64,000 nucleotides of DNA from Brachionus plicatilis (Eukaryota > Rotifera > Eurotatoria > Ploima > Brachionidae), in NCBI GenBank assembly GCA_010279815.1, contig QEOQ01000274.1:1456060-1520059 (forward strand), in the 5' to 3' direction. Below, one piece after another: positions 44,451 to 56,759 of this stretch. A model generated the notes under the pieces. The model did no database searches. It was not told where the DNA came from and saw only the letters and a program-made list of their open reading frames with translations. A program made the position numbers and the translations under genes. The first letter of the stretch is position 1, and the number at the start of each line of letters is the position of its first letter.

Positions 44451-47400
44451 ATGGATTTGTTGACCATAAATAAAAAAGATTCTAGTGTAAAAGATGACGA
44501 AGGACCCAGTGTTGACTCCGAAAATCGCGATGAAAGAATTCAGGCGCGTCGCTTAAGAATCAAAAAGAAAAATGAATTAGAAGAGAAGTAAATTAAAAAA
44601 AAAAAAAACTTTTTTTTATTTTTTTTTAACTAGAAAACGAATTGGATCTACCGCACCGGCTGAAAGTGAAAAAAAAATCGAATTAACTAAAGGAAGAAAA
44701 CAGATTCAGGGTTCACGAGCAAGATTAGTAAAATTGGAAAATGATGGTCTGGAATTAGTCTCCAATGTCAGAGTAGCTGCGGATGCTAGAGAACATACCA
44801 GACGTAGCGAAGAGGAAGAACAATCTCGCTTGAGAAAGGAACGACTTGAACAAGAGGCTAAATCGGCGGCTGAAAAATTCGAAGAGGTATTTTAAAATGC
44901 TATTCAATATGCACCATAATTTCCCTAATTAGAATTTTTTGAAAAAATAATTATCTTTAAGTTAATTAATAATAACTATGGGAATTTGTCTAATTAATGA
45001 CCTCTAAATTTAAATAGATTTAATATATTTAAAGTATTTTTTAAAACTATTTAAAAACTGATGAGCTCATTTAAAGAACATAATTAATTGATTAATTTGT
45101 GACTGTTTTTGCCAATTTTTCGCGAATTTAAAATTATTAATTTTTTTTATAAATAGATCAAAGTGATGAATTTGAAAAGATCTTATCTAAGATTTAAAAA
45201 AAAAAATTATTCAATTCGTATTTAAGATTTTCTTAATCTAATTTTTAGGAAATTAATAGAATCTTGTTATTAAAAAAATTAGATTTTTTCTGTTTAAAAT
45301 TTTACTAAGAATCCTAGGATCAAAATTAAAAAAAATAAAAAAAAGATTTTTTTGTAATTCTTACATAAACATCTATTAAGAATCTTAAATCTAAGAAAAA
45401 TCTTGTTAAATTTTTTATGTAAAGACATATATAAGAATTTAAGTTTAATATATAGTTAAATATAAGAAATTTTGTAGAAAATTAATATAAAGCTTTTTTT
45501 ATTTTATTATGAAAATTCAAAAAGAATATTTTTACATTTTTTGTCCCTTTTTCGTCATGAAATTCACATAAAAATATTTAATCATTACAGTAAAAAGCTA
45601 ACGAATATCTTTATAGACTTAATTAAAAAACATTGTAGATATCCTAAGATTCAATTGATGTGACTATTTCAACTTTTTTTTTTAACTTTGTATGCTTTTT
45701 CTTTAGTGAAAGATTCTTAAATCGGTCCTTTCATATAACTATGAATAAATTTACAAAAAATAATTACATCATGTATAGTATAAAATATTCTAAAAAATAC
45801 CTTCAAAATATCTAAAAAATAGATATATAGAAGTATCATTATCTCTTTAAACTTTTGAGTTTAAAAAAAGCATTTGTGAGTAGAATAATAATCCAAATAC
45901 GATTAAATAAAGGTCTTAAAACCTTCAACCGAAGTAGCAAGATAGAAAAGTCTTTTGATAGAAAAAAGTTTCTTATTTACTATAATTGATATATTACAAG
46001 CAAGTTTTATAAAATTAAGAAATTGATCAACTTTATAATAAATTCATTATAAGATTATGTCACTTCATTCAAATGATATTGAGATTTTAAAATTTAATTA
46101 CTGAGTCTAAATACCTGCCAGGGATTCTAGTGTTTGATTTATTTAAATAAAAAAATCTTACAAATTAAAATAATGGACATTGATTTATTGAAATGAATCA
46201 TCTATGAATGAAAATTAAAAATTAATTTTTAGATTGTTAAAAAATGGGAAACTGCTCAATCGAAAGAAATTCCCCAAGAGCTTCATGAAGTAATTTAGTT
46301 TTGATTTTTTTCCTACTGGAAATTGTACTAAACTTTAAATTTAGATGCTAATGGACCAAAAACAATTGTGCGATTCTATGATAGAAGAAAAAAACAAGCT
46401 CATAAATGACTTTAAACAAGAGCTAAAATATAAAGATGACATTTATGTAAAAGCATTGAAAAAATATGCCGAGGACATTGATCTATTGATCGAGAGAATG
46501 AAGGATCAAACGTATAATATGAGAAAATTTTACATGGAAGAACTTGTCAATATTGAGGTAAATAAATAGCTTTTGTTAAAAGGAAAATAATTTTTTTTAA
46601 TTTAGAATGCTTTCATAAATGAGAGAAAGGATCTTTTGGACAAGCATAGGAAAGAATGGGACGAAAAAATAGAAGAAAGAAAGACAAAAGAAATTGCTTT
46701 TTTGGAAGAAAGATTCAAACGCGTTGAACGCAACGAGAACGAACTCAACATGCTGAGAGTCAAAGATTCCGAGGAATATAACGAAATTAAGATAAAACTA
46801 GAAAATGATCTTCAAATTTTGGAACAAAGATTACAACAAATGAAAGCCACTTATCAACTAAATCAAGAAAAGCTTGAGTACAACTTTCAAGTTATACAAA
46901 AACGTGATGAAGAGAACACTAAGACCAAAGCACAACAGAAGCGCAAAATTACCAAACTGCAGGATGTATTGACCAGTTTGAAGAAAAAACTTGCCAAACA
47001 AATCAAACAGTACAACGATGAGAGCCAGCAATTAGCCGAAGAGTATAAAAGAGTCACGGATATGTTCAATGACATGCAAACTAAATCCAAACACTTTTTG
47101 GCTGTTGATCTTAAAAAATTCCACGATATCTGGATTATGAACGAGGAGCAGTGCAAGATTCTCTCTAACAATTTGCTCGAAGCAGATAGAATTATACATG
47201 AGCAACAATTGGGCCTGGAATGGACTTGTCCTGATATGTAATAATTTATAATTTTGAACCTAACTTTTTATTATAAAAGCTTTTGATGATAATTATTCAA
47301 ATAGAGAGGCTAAAGAACTAAAGAATAGTTTATTTACTTTATTATACAATAAAACTTCACTTTTCATATTATTTTTATATTTGACAAAAAATTTTTGGAG

Positions 47401-49846
47401 AAGTAAAATTTAGTTAGAGTATTGATTTGACATGAGGGTCGATCATAATTTCACGCAAATTTTCGAAATTTTACATCTTTTTTTTAAATTGTAAAAATCT
47501 CTTTTTCTAGCAATTTTCTTTAAATTTTGTGGATTTTATTATTTTTATGCTTATTTCGTCAAAAAAAAATATGTAAATTGAAGAAAATGATTCAAAGCAC
47601 ACAACTGCTATTACCTTAGAGAAAATAAAAACTAACAAAATTTCACTTTATTGCCTCATTTTTACTGTATAAAATCATCAATTTATCTTTTTTTTATAGA
47701 AAAAAGCTTAAAAATTAATAAAAACAACAAAATTTTACAAAATCTACAAAGAAAAGCGCTACTAAGAGACTTTTTTTTGGCCCTTTAAAACAATTTTAAA
47801 AAAAAGTAGTAAATTTTCGTAATTTTACATAAATTTTTTATACCCAAAGCAAATAAATTTGAAATATTCTGTTTTATTTCTAATAGTATACATAAAATAA
47901 GTAATCTTCAGCGCCAAAAATATTAATTACTTTTGAATATTTTTATAGATAGGTTTTTGTGAAATATATTACTATGCATGTTTCACCATTTTGCATTCAT
48001 TGTTTTTTTTTTATGATTTTTATAAAAAAAGATAAAAGAAAAAAACATCTATACCCCATTCATTTGAACTTGCCCAAAATGTTCGTTTAATCATTAGACT
48101 GCTATATTTCCCGCCTGATATCGAAATTAATCGATTCTTGCTCATTTTCAAAATATAGTTTTTATATAACATTTTTTTTTCTACTTTTCAGCTTTTTTTA
48201 AGAAATAAAATAAACTTATTTAATTTTTCGTACATTTAAGTAAAATGCTAATTTTTTACTATGTAAATTTTGGTATAATCTAGTAAAAAAAAAGTATAAT
48301 AACAAAGAAAAATGTAAATTTTTGAATTTTATTTAATTTTTTTAAAACATTATCATTTAGATTAATTAATTATATATTAAATAACTTTATTTTTTAATGT
48401 TTCTCTCTCGTTTTTACTGCTATTAATTGTTTTAAATAAATTTGTGTTAAAATTATAAAAATTATAGGAAGTTTATAAACAAATTACGTTAAGAAATTTT
48501 TTTAATTAAAAAAATTAAAAGTTAAATTAAGGACTGAAGCGATTAAGCATCTTTTCTTTTGTGCTAATTCCAAACTATGGCTGAAAATTTCAAATCTAGT
48601 CAAATTAAATTTTTGGATATCTTACCGAAAATTTATAGACTGCGACTTTCTTACCCAATTTCTATAGCCACTCTTGGACCCATTCAAAAAGCTTATCAAT
48701 TTCTCTTTGTTTGATTAAAAGTACTTAATTAAATTAAATTTTATTTTTAAAAGATCTTTTATGAAAAATTTGGGTCCGATAAACGGGAGCGATCAGTCTA
48801 AGACTGGTAATGATTACATTAATGAGCTATTTCAGACAGATGACGAAATGGATGAAGAAGACGAAGCACAGAGAGAGGAAACATCAAAAAGTGAATTGGA
48901 CAACGAAAGCGTTTCCAGACAGGAAACTTTTGGTTTAGAAAAAAAATCGAGCAAAATTTCCAAAGAAGGAACTCAATTTAAGGAAGAGAGCCGAGACATA
49001 ATTCTTAATTTGAATAAGAATTCCCTGAGAACCATCATTATGATCATATGTGATGAGGCTGGTTTTCTTTTGGAGCAAAAATTAGTCAATTTGATTGAAC
49101 CATTGGAAAAAAACGAAAAATCAATGGTCAAATTGGACTCCATATTCAAGGCATTGGGCGTCGAAACTGAAAACGATGTCAAGCTTTTGGCTCAATATTT
49201 CATCAGCCATAGAAATTACCAGGAGCTGATGAAGAATAAAGCTTTTATTGAGCGAACTAAATCAGAAATGGAAAATGAAGGCTCTAAAGCTGACGAAAAC
49301 TTGACTAATCGTTCCAAAAATGATGACAAAATGACCATTCCTAGTGATCACATTGAGCTCATCGATCCAAACGAAGTTGTGACTGCATTGAAAACATTCT
49401 TAAAGTTTCATCATAAACACGAAAAGTGAAATTATTTATTTTTTTGATTTATTTATTTTTTTATTATTTTTTTCTAGTCACCAAAAAAAGTTGTCCAAAT
49501 TTAGGTTGGAAAATTTAGACAATAGGGACGATTCGGCTGATGCCGAGTACTGGAAAAAGTATGAAAATTTAATAAGTCCAAAAAAAGAAAAGTTATGGGA
49601 TGCCATGCTATATTCTTTGCAGAAATACCAGTAAATATCGCATAGACAAATTTTAAAATTAAATTTTATGTTTTACTTTTAAGTGGAGTATTGAACAAAC
49701 GTGTTCAGTTAATAGATGAGAACAAAGCTTTGGCAAATCAGAATATGGAGCTGAGAATGCTTTTGGCTCAGTATATGCAGTCGAATATTAATCAAGAGTT
49801 AGAAATTCCACCGACAAAAATACTTCAAATGGAATACTCAAAATAA
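44451..49846 (+). CDS. DRC1: Dynein regulatory complex subunit 1
   Basis: Coiled-coil core protein of the nexin-dynein regulatory complex in motile cilia; the vertebrate gene is CCDC164. Exons: 44451-44587, 44634-44886, 46233-46289, 46345-46557, 46606-47237, 48754-49425, 49478-49630, 49684-49846; 759 residues, close to the 740 of human DRC1. Matches run the full length: IPQELHEMLMDQKQL, NKLINDFKQELKYKDD, QLNQEKLEYNFQVIQKRDEE, KAQQKRKITKL, IWMNEEQ-type region, CPDISFMKNLGPI, RTIIMIICDEAGFLLEQKLV, FKALGVETENDV, DAEYWKKYENL, EKLWDAMLYSLQKYHGVL and the C terminus ELEIPPTKILQM. The 47.2-48.75 kb interval looks intergenic but is an intron, since the phase-2 junction ATA-TCT restores PDISFMK. Intron 2 (1.35 kb) is also long. 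Confidence 0.95.
47238..48753 (+). other. DRC1 intron 5, 1.5 kb
   Basis: A/T-rich sequence without coding potential on either strand. Two shorter stretches resemble other filler in the window (AAATTTTCGTAATTTTAC near 47812). Confidence 0.6.
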
Positions 49847-49899
49847 TTGAAAAACAAAGATTTTTTTTTTGAAAATTTTATTTTAAAATAATAATAATA

Positions 49900-49905
49900 A
49901 ATAAA
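49900..49905 (+). terminator. Putative poly(A) signal of DRC1
   Basis: AATAAA, 54 bases after the DRC1 stop and 4 bases before the end of the convergent transporter gene. If used, the two 3' UTRs overlap. Confidence 0.4.
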
Positions 49906-49908
49906 AAG

Positions 49909-52900
49909 CTAAACATATTTGATTCCATATCTTGGATTTTTTCTTATTTTAAGAAACTTATTTAGTCGAAACCAGATATTTCCTAGGTATGGGTCCCATT
50001 TTGTTTTGTTTTTGCTGTAGAGATTTAAATAAACACCAAGTAGAACAATAAGACCAGACCAAAAATATCTAAATAAAATTCTTTTTTAAAAGGAAATCTT
50101 TTTAAGAATTTTACAAAAAGAGATTGTTTTTTGGACTAATTTAATTTATATCTAATTTATTACAAAGTTAAAAAACTTTCAACCGAACTCTTTTTTCAAA
50201 GATCTATCGAATGTCAAATTTTTTGAATGTCGAATTTGTTGCACTTTTTTACCTAAAATATTTTTTCTCATATAAAATAAGAATCAATAAGATTTAAATA
50301 GATTTTAAATTTGATTTACTGAAAAAAAAGAAAATGAAAATTTTATTTTACTTCAAAAAAGGTGCAACAAAGAATGTTGCACTAAGTTGTAGTATCTTTT
50401 TTCTAATATTTTTTATTAACTTTAATTTTAATTTAGAAAAAAATGAAGAATTTTTGTTCAATTTGTATTTGAAATTCACAACACCGATGGTGATTATTAA
50501 AACAGTAATCTCTCCATACTTTATTCTGTTTTTTATTGATTTTCTCAAAACTATTTTATTTTATAATTTTGAGCTTGAATTTTGACTTAAAGTGTAATTT
50601 TTTCAAAGTCAATCCTCATTTTTTTAATTTTCTTGTCGAAATTAAATTCGTGTGCCAACATTTATTTTCAAAAAAAATTTCAAGTCAAGACTTGAACATA
50701 AACTTTTATAAATTTGATTGATCGTTGAAAAGAATTTATTAAGAAAGATTTGTTTTATCTGATTTAGGATCTTAAATGGAATTTAAAATTTTTATTAATT
50801 TAAGATCTTGAACAATATTCTTGATATAAAAATGGCTAAAACTGAAAAAAAGTTTAATTCTTGATGAAACTTCAGATGATATCAAAAGATCTCACCAATA
50901 TTACATTTATTTCTCACAGAGTTGTTTAAAAGTCACAAGTCTCAAGTCAAGTCCAAGTCCCGACTTTTTTTCAGAAGTCTAAATAGGATGTCGTGTTTTG
51001 ACAACAAAAAATCTGCTTTCTACACCAAATCTGCTTTCTAATTTTTGACTTAAAATTCGTAAAATTTGTTCTTTGAAACCCTAAATTTTATTTTTTTTTG
51101 AGGGATAAAAAAAAAATTTTGAACCCAGGGATCTAAAAATTTGTAGTTCTTTCAGACTCACGTATTCAATAGCAAAATTAAGATATTTTTTAAAATTATG
51201 TATATTCTGAAAGAGCATAAAATTACAAAAATGTTTACAAAAATGGTGAAACGTACGGTGAAGTTTTAAAAGCTTATTTTTCTGGAAAATCAAAAGAAAC
51301 AGTAGCCTAACACTTAAGAATTTAGTCAAAACATTCAAAAAATTATCAATATAATTATTTTATTCAAAATTTAAATTATATGTTTTTGGAATTTTATTTA
51401 TATAAAATAAAATAAAGCTAAAATTCAAAAAAGTAAAAAAAACACAGATTTTTTCAGAATTTTGTAAGGTTTATTTAAAATTGAAAAAAAAAATGGTCAC
51501 AAGTGGTCCCTGGGAACAATATACAATTCAAGTGGAAAAAAGCTAAGTTTTAAGTTTCTTGAGTTTTTAATTTTTGAGTTTTGTGAAATTGAGTACAAAA
51601 TAAAAACAGAAAGAAATGTAAAAAAATTGAACAACCTTTTTTCTAAATGTTTAAACTTAATTCTGTAAATGCAACTTAGTGCAACATTCAAAGTTGCATT
51701 AAATATCAAGGTCTGCTAAATTTGCAGAGTTTAGCAGAAATTAAATTTCGACATTCTGCATTCACAGAATTAATTTTAAACTTTTAGAAAAAAAGTTATT
51801 TAATTTGTTTACACTTTGTTCTATTCTTTTGTATTGAACTTCACAAAACCTAATTTCTGGAAATTTTAACAAATTAATAACTATTAGTTTTGGGGAGTTT
51901 TTTTTATTTAGTTTTAGATCTTAAAAGATTTTCTAGAATTAATTTTTAAGACTTAAATATACCATCACTATCACTGGTGATAAAAACAATTTTTATTTCA
52001 AATAACCAAGAGAAAAATCTATATTTTCTTTTTAATTAAATAAATAAAATGAACTCTTACTGCATTGAAAATGGCTTTGCAAAGAGAATAAACGATAAAA
52101 CAATGGTAATAGCTTTTCTACATGTGGTAACTAAATAAAATCAATTATTAAAAAAAGTAGTGATGTTTTTCAGAATACCTGTAACCGCAATTAATGCACC
52201 AAATCGCTTGACCAAAGTCAATACAACATTCACTCCAAAATATCCAACAGCCGAATAAATAAGTATATACAGATAAGTTTTTTTAGGATTCTTAAAAAAT
52301 AAGCTATTTTCGTAATAAAAATAATGTAAAATTTACCTCATTACTAAATTTAATGGCATCTAACAGACGAAAACTTACAAAAATCTCCCAGAAAAGAATG
52401 TAAAAAAATCCAATGGAATACGAATATAAAACCATTTCAGTGTTCGATGAATCATTTTCGTTCATTGCCTTTTCTTGAACATTTCCGATAATAGCATCGG
52501 CTATCAATGCACCCATTACTATTATCACACCATAAAGCTCAAAATTAGGATGTAGCTTAGAATCAGCAAGAGTAAAAAAGACAAGACCTAAAGTCATGAG
52601 TAAAACAGCCAATTTATCATACAAATTATATTTTTTTCCTAAAATTATCATTGATCCGACCATTACCGGAATCAATTTGCATGATTTAAACATGTTAAAA
52701 GTCGGAAAATTTAAATAGGCAACTGCAGTATTCGACAAACCCATTGTACACATAGACAAAAACGCTATCATGGCGTACGTTTTTAAACTTACACTTAAAT
52801 AAACTTAAATTAATGTTTTGTCTATTTTAAAAGACTTTCTTTGAAATCTACTTTGGTTTAATTGCTCTTTTTAGTCTGAATTTATGTTTAAGTAGAGATT

Positions 52901-53114
52901 CGAGTAGAGCGAAAATGGCATATATTCCAAATTGAAGAAGTGTCAGGAACATGCTGTAGGGCTTAAAGCCAGGTAGCCGAAAGATCAACTCGTGCATGTA
53001 GCCCTGGACTAGATGAAATGCGAACACTGTTAATGATAGAGTAATAAATTGGCTTGATTTTGAACATCTAGTCAAGTCAAAAAATAGACACTTGACTTTG
53101 GTCTCATCAAACAT
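49909..53114 (-). CDS. SLC35B3: SLC35B3-like PAPS transporter, downstream copy
   Basis: Multi-pass Golgi nucleotide-sugar-type transporter that imports the sulfate donor PAPS. Exons on the minus strand: 52852-53114, 52337-52787, 52179-52290, 52061-52130, 49909-50068; 351 residues. Conserved blocks: HELIFRLPGFKPYSMFLTLL, AFLSMCTMGLSNTAVAYLNF, MFKSCKLIPVMVGSMII, GLVFFTLADSKLHPNFELYG, IADAIIGNVQEKAMNEND, MVLYSYSIGFFYILFWEI, VKRFGALIAVT, CRKAITIVLSFILFAKPFS, and QYFWSGLIVLLGVYLNLYSK after the last junction. About ten hydrophobic segments. Intron 4 is about 2 kb and repeat-rich, and separates the last exon. In its twin the corresponding residues are CCKLIPVLIGG; here SCKLIPVMVGS. Exon phases and positions match the neighbouring copy exactly, so the pair arose by tandem duplication. 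Confidence 0.92.
50234..50374. mobile_element. MITE-like element, family B, second copy
   Basis: Left end TTTGTTGCACTTTTTTACCTAAAA, cited here only by its core TTTGTTGCAC; right end GGTGCAACAAAGAATGTTGC. It pairs with the copy at 40855-41014. A module after it (GAAGAATTTTTGTTCAATTT) recurs at 41036 and 56433. Confidence 0.55.
50919..50982 (+). repeat. Solo end of family A
   Basis: CAGAGTTGTTTAAAAGTCAC followed by AAGTCTCAAGTCAAGTCC and AAGTCCCGACTT. It agrees closely with the complement of the right end of the 16323-16565 copy. No matching opposite end was found nearby. Confidence 0.65.
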
Positions 53115-53235
53115 ACTTTAAATAATTTGATTAAAAAAAAATTGAAGTAAATTTTTGTTTAGAATTTTTACTTCTAAATTTAAATTAAAAAAGATAAAAT
53201 TTAAAATATAAAAAAATTTATTAAAAAAAACAAAT

Positions 53236-54710
53236 TTAGACCATACTGTCTATTGGATCGTATTTTTGCAGATTTTTTTGATTTTTTATAAAATGGTAGT
53301 AATAAAATTTTAATTTTGCTTCGAATTTCTCATGATTTTTGCTCAATAAATTCAAATAAATGCCTAGTAAAACCAATAAGCCAGACCATAAATATCTATT
53401 AATAAAAAAGGATTAAATTTTTGGCATTAATCAATGAACCTAATTTTTCTTATTTTTAAAAATAAAAACATTGCTTACAATTCTTTTTTTATTCTTTTAC
53501 ACAAAATAAATTCATGAATTCATTGATAAATAAAATTGAAAATACCAAAATAAGCAGACAAAAATATTTGAATTTTTTTACATAAAGAATTCAAAATGTT
53601 TGCCGACTTCGTGTCAAAAAATAAGGTTCATTTTTTTAAATGCAAATAATTGTCACTTACTGATAAGTAAATGGTTTGGTGAAAAAAATAAATGATAATA
53701 CTATGGTGACAGCTTTTCTACACGTAGTAACTTGAAAAAATTAAAAAATTTTAAGAAAATTTTAATTGCAAATAATTTTTTACTTGTCACTGCAAGTAAG
53801 GCACCGAATTGCTTAACCAAATGAAGAACAATGTTGATGCCGGCATATCCAGATAAGGATAAAATCAGCGTATACCCAAAAGTCTGAATTGGGTACTTGA
53901 AAAAATCTATAATATTATTCTATATAAAAATTAACTCTCTTTATTTTACTTGAAACCAAAATTTAACAGCTCCGATTATGTTTCCAAAAAATATTTGTCC
54001 AAATAAAATATAGACGAAACCGATTGAATATGAGTACAATACAACTTCTATATTTGAAGCATTGTATCCCTTCATTTGCTTTTCTTGAACATTGCCAATT
54101 GCCGCATCGGCACATAATGCTCCGGATATAAGCAAAACACCGTAGAGATTAAAATTTGGATGAACTTTTACATCAGCCAGAGTAAAAAAAATCAGTCCCA
54201 TGCTCATAGCTATGCTCGCACTGACATCATAAATATTAAAACGTTTATTTTGTATAATTATACCACCGATCAACACTGGTATCAATTTACAGCATTTGAA
54301 CATCACTTGGGTCGGATAGTTGAGAAAAGGTACTGATGCATTCGATAAACCCATCGTAGCAACTGTCAAAAATCCCAGTAAAAGATAATTTTTAAAAGGA
54401 ATTCTTTGAAAAAATTTATTTTATTTTTGAATAAAGACTATTTTCATTAAATTTACTTTCTTTGTAGGTCATTTCTCAGAACTGACTCGCCCATGGCTAA
54501 TACTGAGTATAACGAAAATTGAATAAGAGTAAAAAACCAAGAGAATTCTTCGAAACCAGGAAGTCTGAATACCAACTCAAGCAAATAACCGTACAACAAA
54601 AAGAACGCCAAAGTTATCAATGTGAGAGCTATGAAGAGCGATTTTCGGTCCAATACGGCTAGGTTGAAGCAGAAAAAATCAATTCGCTCGTTGGCTTTGG
54701 GACGTGACAT
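53236..54710 (-). CDS. SLC35B3: SLC35B3-like PAPS transporter, upstream copy
   Basis: Second member of the tandem pair. Exons: 54457-54710, 53950-54403, 53784-53919, 53661-53730, 53236-53395; 357 residues. Blocks: LLELVFRLPGFEEFSWFFTL, TMGLSNASVPFLNYPTQVMF, KCCKLIPVLIGGIIIQNKRF, GLIFFTLADVKVHPNFNLYG, CADAAIGNVQEKQMKGYN, VVLYSYSIGFVYILFGQIFF, VKQFGALLAVTIT, CRKAVTIVLSFIFFTKPFTY and QYLWSGLLVLLGIYLNLLSK. It is closer to vertebrate SLC35B3 (NYPTQV, KCCKLIPV) than its neighbour. It lies 121 bp upstream of the other copy with the same orientation and the same intron phases (2, 0, 1, 2), so it is the likely parental-type copy. The C-terminal tail is short and aromatic (KFYYYHFIKN). Confidence 0.93.
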
Positions 54711-56759
54711 TTTTACTATTTAAAACAAATTTTTGATTTTTTTAAATCCATTTCTGAATTGAATTTTTTTCATTATAATTAATTTATTATAATTATAGAA
54801 TAAAATTCAAATTTTTTATACTAAATAGGGGAGAAAGCAAAAAATTTTTATTCTTAAACGTCACCTCAAAATTATGAGTATTGTGAGTTTTTCAGATGCT
54901 GCTTTCGTGGGCTAAAATAAAATTGTTTTAATTTAAAATTCTATTCAGTAAATACATCAGTTTCTAATTTGGATTCTGCTGAAAATTTTTATTTACGATA
55001 AAAATTTGATGGCAATTAAATATTTTAATAAAATTTACTCAGTTCACGTATTTTATCAACCAATTAAATATTAAATTAGTTTTTCTGATGATTATTTTAG
55101 TTACCATGTTAAAAAAAATTTTTAAACATGACATAGAAACTCAGTTGAAATAATAGTTTAGTTTAAGTAACTGAAAATTAATTTGAAATAAAAATTGTTA
55201 AAATAAGGAATATTAAAGAAAGTCGATTTCTCATTTAAAAATACAATTGCTACCGATACTTAGATTTTACTTAATTATACAAAAAATAGAATTTAATAAC
55301 TTATGCTTAGCTTTTCAAAACGATATTGAATAAAAAATTTTACAAATTTTTCGCTAAATCTTTTTGAAAAATTTAATACAAATATATTTTTAAAGATTAT
55401 TATTCAAAAATTTTAAATATTCGAAATATTTTTACAAATAAATAGACTGTGTCAAAATTTAAAAAATTCATTGATCATTAAAATAAATATTTGAAAGGTT
55501 TACACTAAACAATCTGCCACAAAATAATATTATTGAGAGAATTTTTTTTTTATTGAAATTTGGTCGAAATACGAAATTTCACTATTTTTTCATTCCTTGA
55601 AAAAGAAGTTGAAATGAAGTCAAATCCAAGCATCAAATCATCACTTTGTCTGGCAATTTGAGGTTTGAGATCAATTTTTGATGCTCAAAATGTTCAAATC
55701 AAACTAAAACCATCAAATAAATTGTTATTTCTTGATAGAAATAGTGCAGACTACTAATATTAACATACTATGTTAAAAAAATAAGCTCTGAAATATCAAA
55801 ATGCACAATGCAGAGTCCACACCATGGAAATGATACTATTTTAAGTGGATAATTTTTTGTAAACATTTGCAAATTTTACCTTTAGATTTAACCGAAAATT
55901 TACTTCTGCAGTAATTCTATTAAAAAATTAAAGTATAGTTTATAGTATTATAGTTTTAGTTTGATTTGATCATTTTGAGCATCTAAAATTGATCATAATC
56001 TTAAACTTGCCCTTTGTCTAGTAATATAAAATAAAGAAAAAAATAAGTTGAATTTTTTGAAATTTTTGATAAAAGTTGGACTATTTTACATTATCTTTTT
56101 TTAAAAATTTTAATAGATTTATTTTTATAGATTGAGAGTAGGAAATAGGATTGAAGGCTACAATATATTTCATCGAAAGTTTGGTATGTACTGATTCATT
56201 ATGCAAACGTTTTGGACTTGTATTAATTCTTTTATTTTGACTAATTATGAATTATTTTTATTTGGGTTGTGGTTTGTTATTCATCTTAGATAGGAGCCTA
56301 ATGTTAAGTTGTATATACAGTGTGAGAGCTACCATAGTAGTCTTCCGTGTAAGATTTTTCCACAATTTCTTGCAATAGCTATTTATTATTATTTTTATTT
56401 TAATATCCTTAGTTTTAATTTATTAAAAAAAAGAAAAATTTTTGTTCAATTTGTATTTGAATTCAAAACACCACTCTTTTATTATTCACTAAAAATATTC
56501 AAAATTTTTTTTGAAATTTTAAAGGAATTTTAAATTTTTTAATTATAATTAGTTAAAAAAAATATTTTTTCTTGAAGTTTATTAATGAAAACTAATGAAA
56601 TATTGATTGAGAAATGCCACTAAGCATAAAATGAAGAGATAAGTGGAAAAATTGGACAGATCCTGCACAAGGATCTTAATTTAATAATACCTGAAGTGAA
56701 ATTTAATTTTCGAAAAGAATTTTAGCAACAGAATTTATTGCAAAAAATTTAAAAAAAAA
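54711..56759. other. Gene-free AT-rich spacer with one foldback
   Basis: About 2 kb. It contains the inverted repeat 55643-56021 and, at about 56433-56480, a copy of the module shared with the B-family loci. No conserved ORF. Confidence 0.6.
55643..56021. repeat. Foldback element, ~70-bp imperfect arms
   Basis: Left arm (about 55643-55712) runs CTTTGTCTGG to ATCAAACTAAAACC and right arm (about 55949-56021) is its inverted copy (TTTTAGTTTGATTTGATCAT ... CTTTGTCTAG). ATGCTCAAAATG and its complement are shared. Loop about 235 nt. Non-coding; MITE-like. Confidence 0.6.

Larger units (their letters stand above)
50069..52060 (-). other. Intron 4 of the downstream SLC35B3 copy
   Basis: 2 kb against about 60 nt for the neighbouring introns. 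It holds the B-family repeat at 50234-50374, a solo A-family end at about 50919-50980, and a diverged end of the 26860-type foldback at about 51785-51852. No gene inside; the open frames are AT-driven. Confidence 0.7.

Noticed and set aside
50334..50721. Hydrophobic 60-90 codon frames in the transporter intron
   Set aside because: Phe/Ile/Leu/Asn-rich translation is what AT-rich DNA gives by chance, and part overlaps the family B repeat.
52291..52336. Alternative acceptor at about 52307 in the downstream SLC35B3 gene
   Set aside because: It gives an immediate in-frame stop; the acceptor before 52290 yields the conserved NPKKTY segment.
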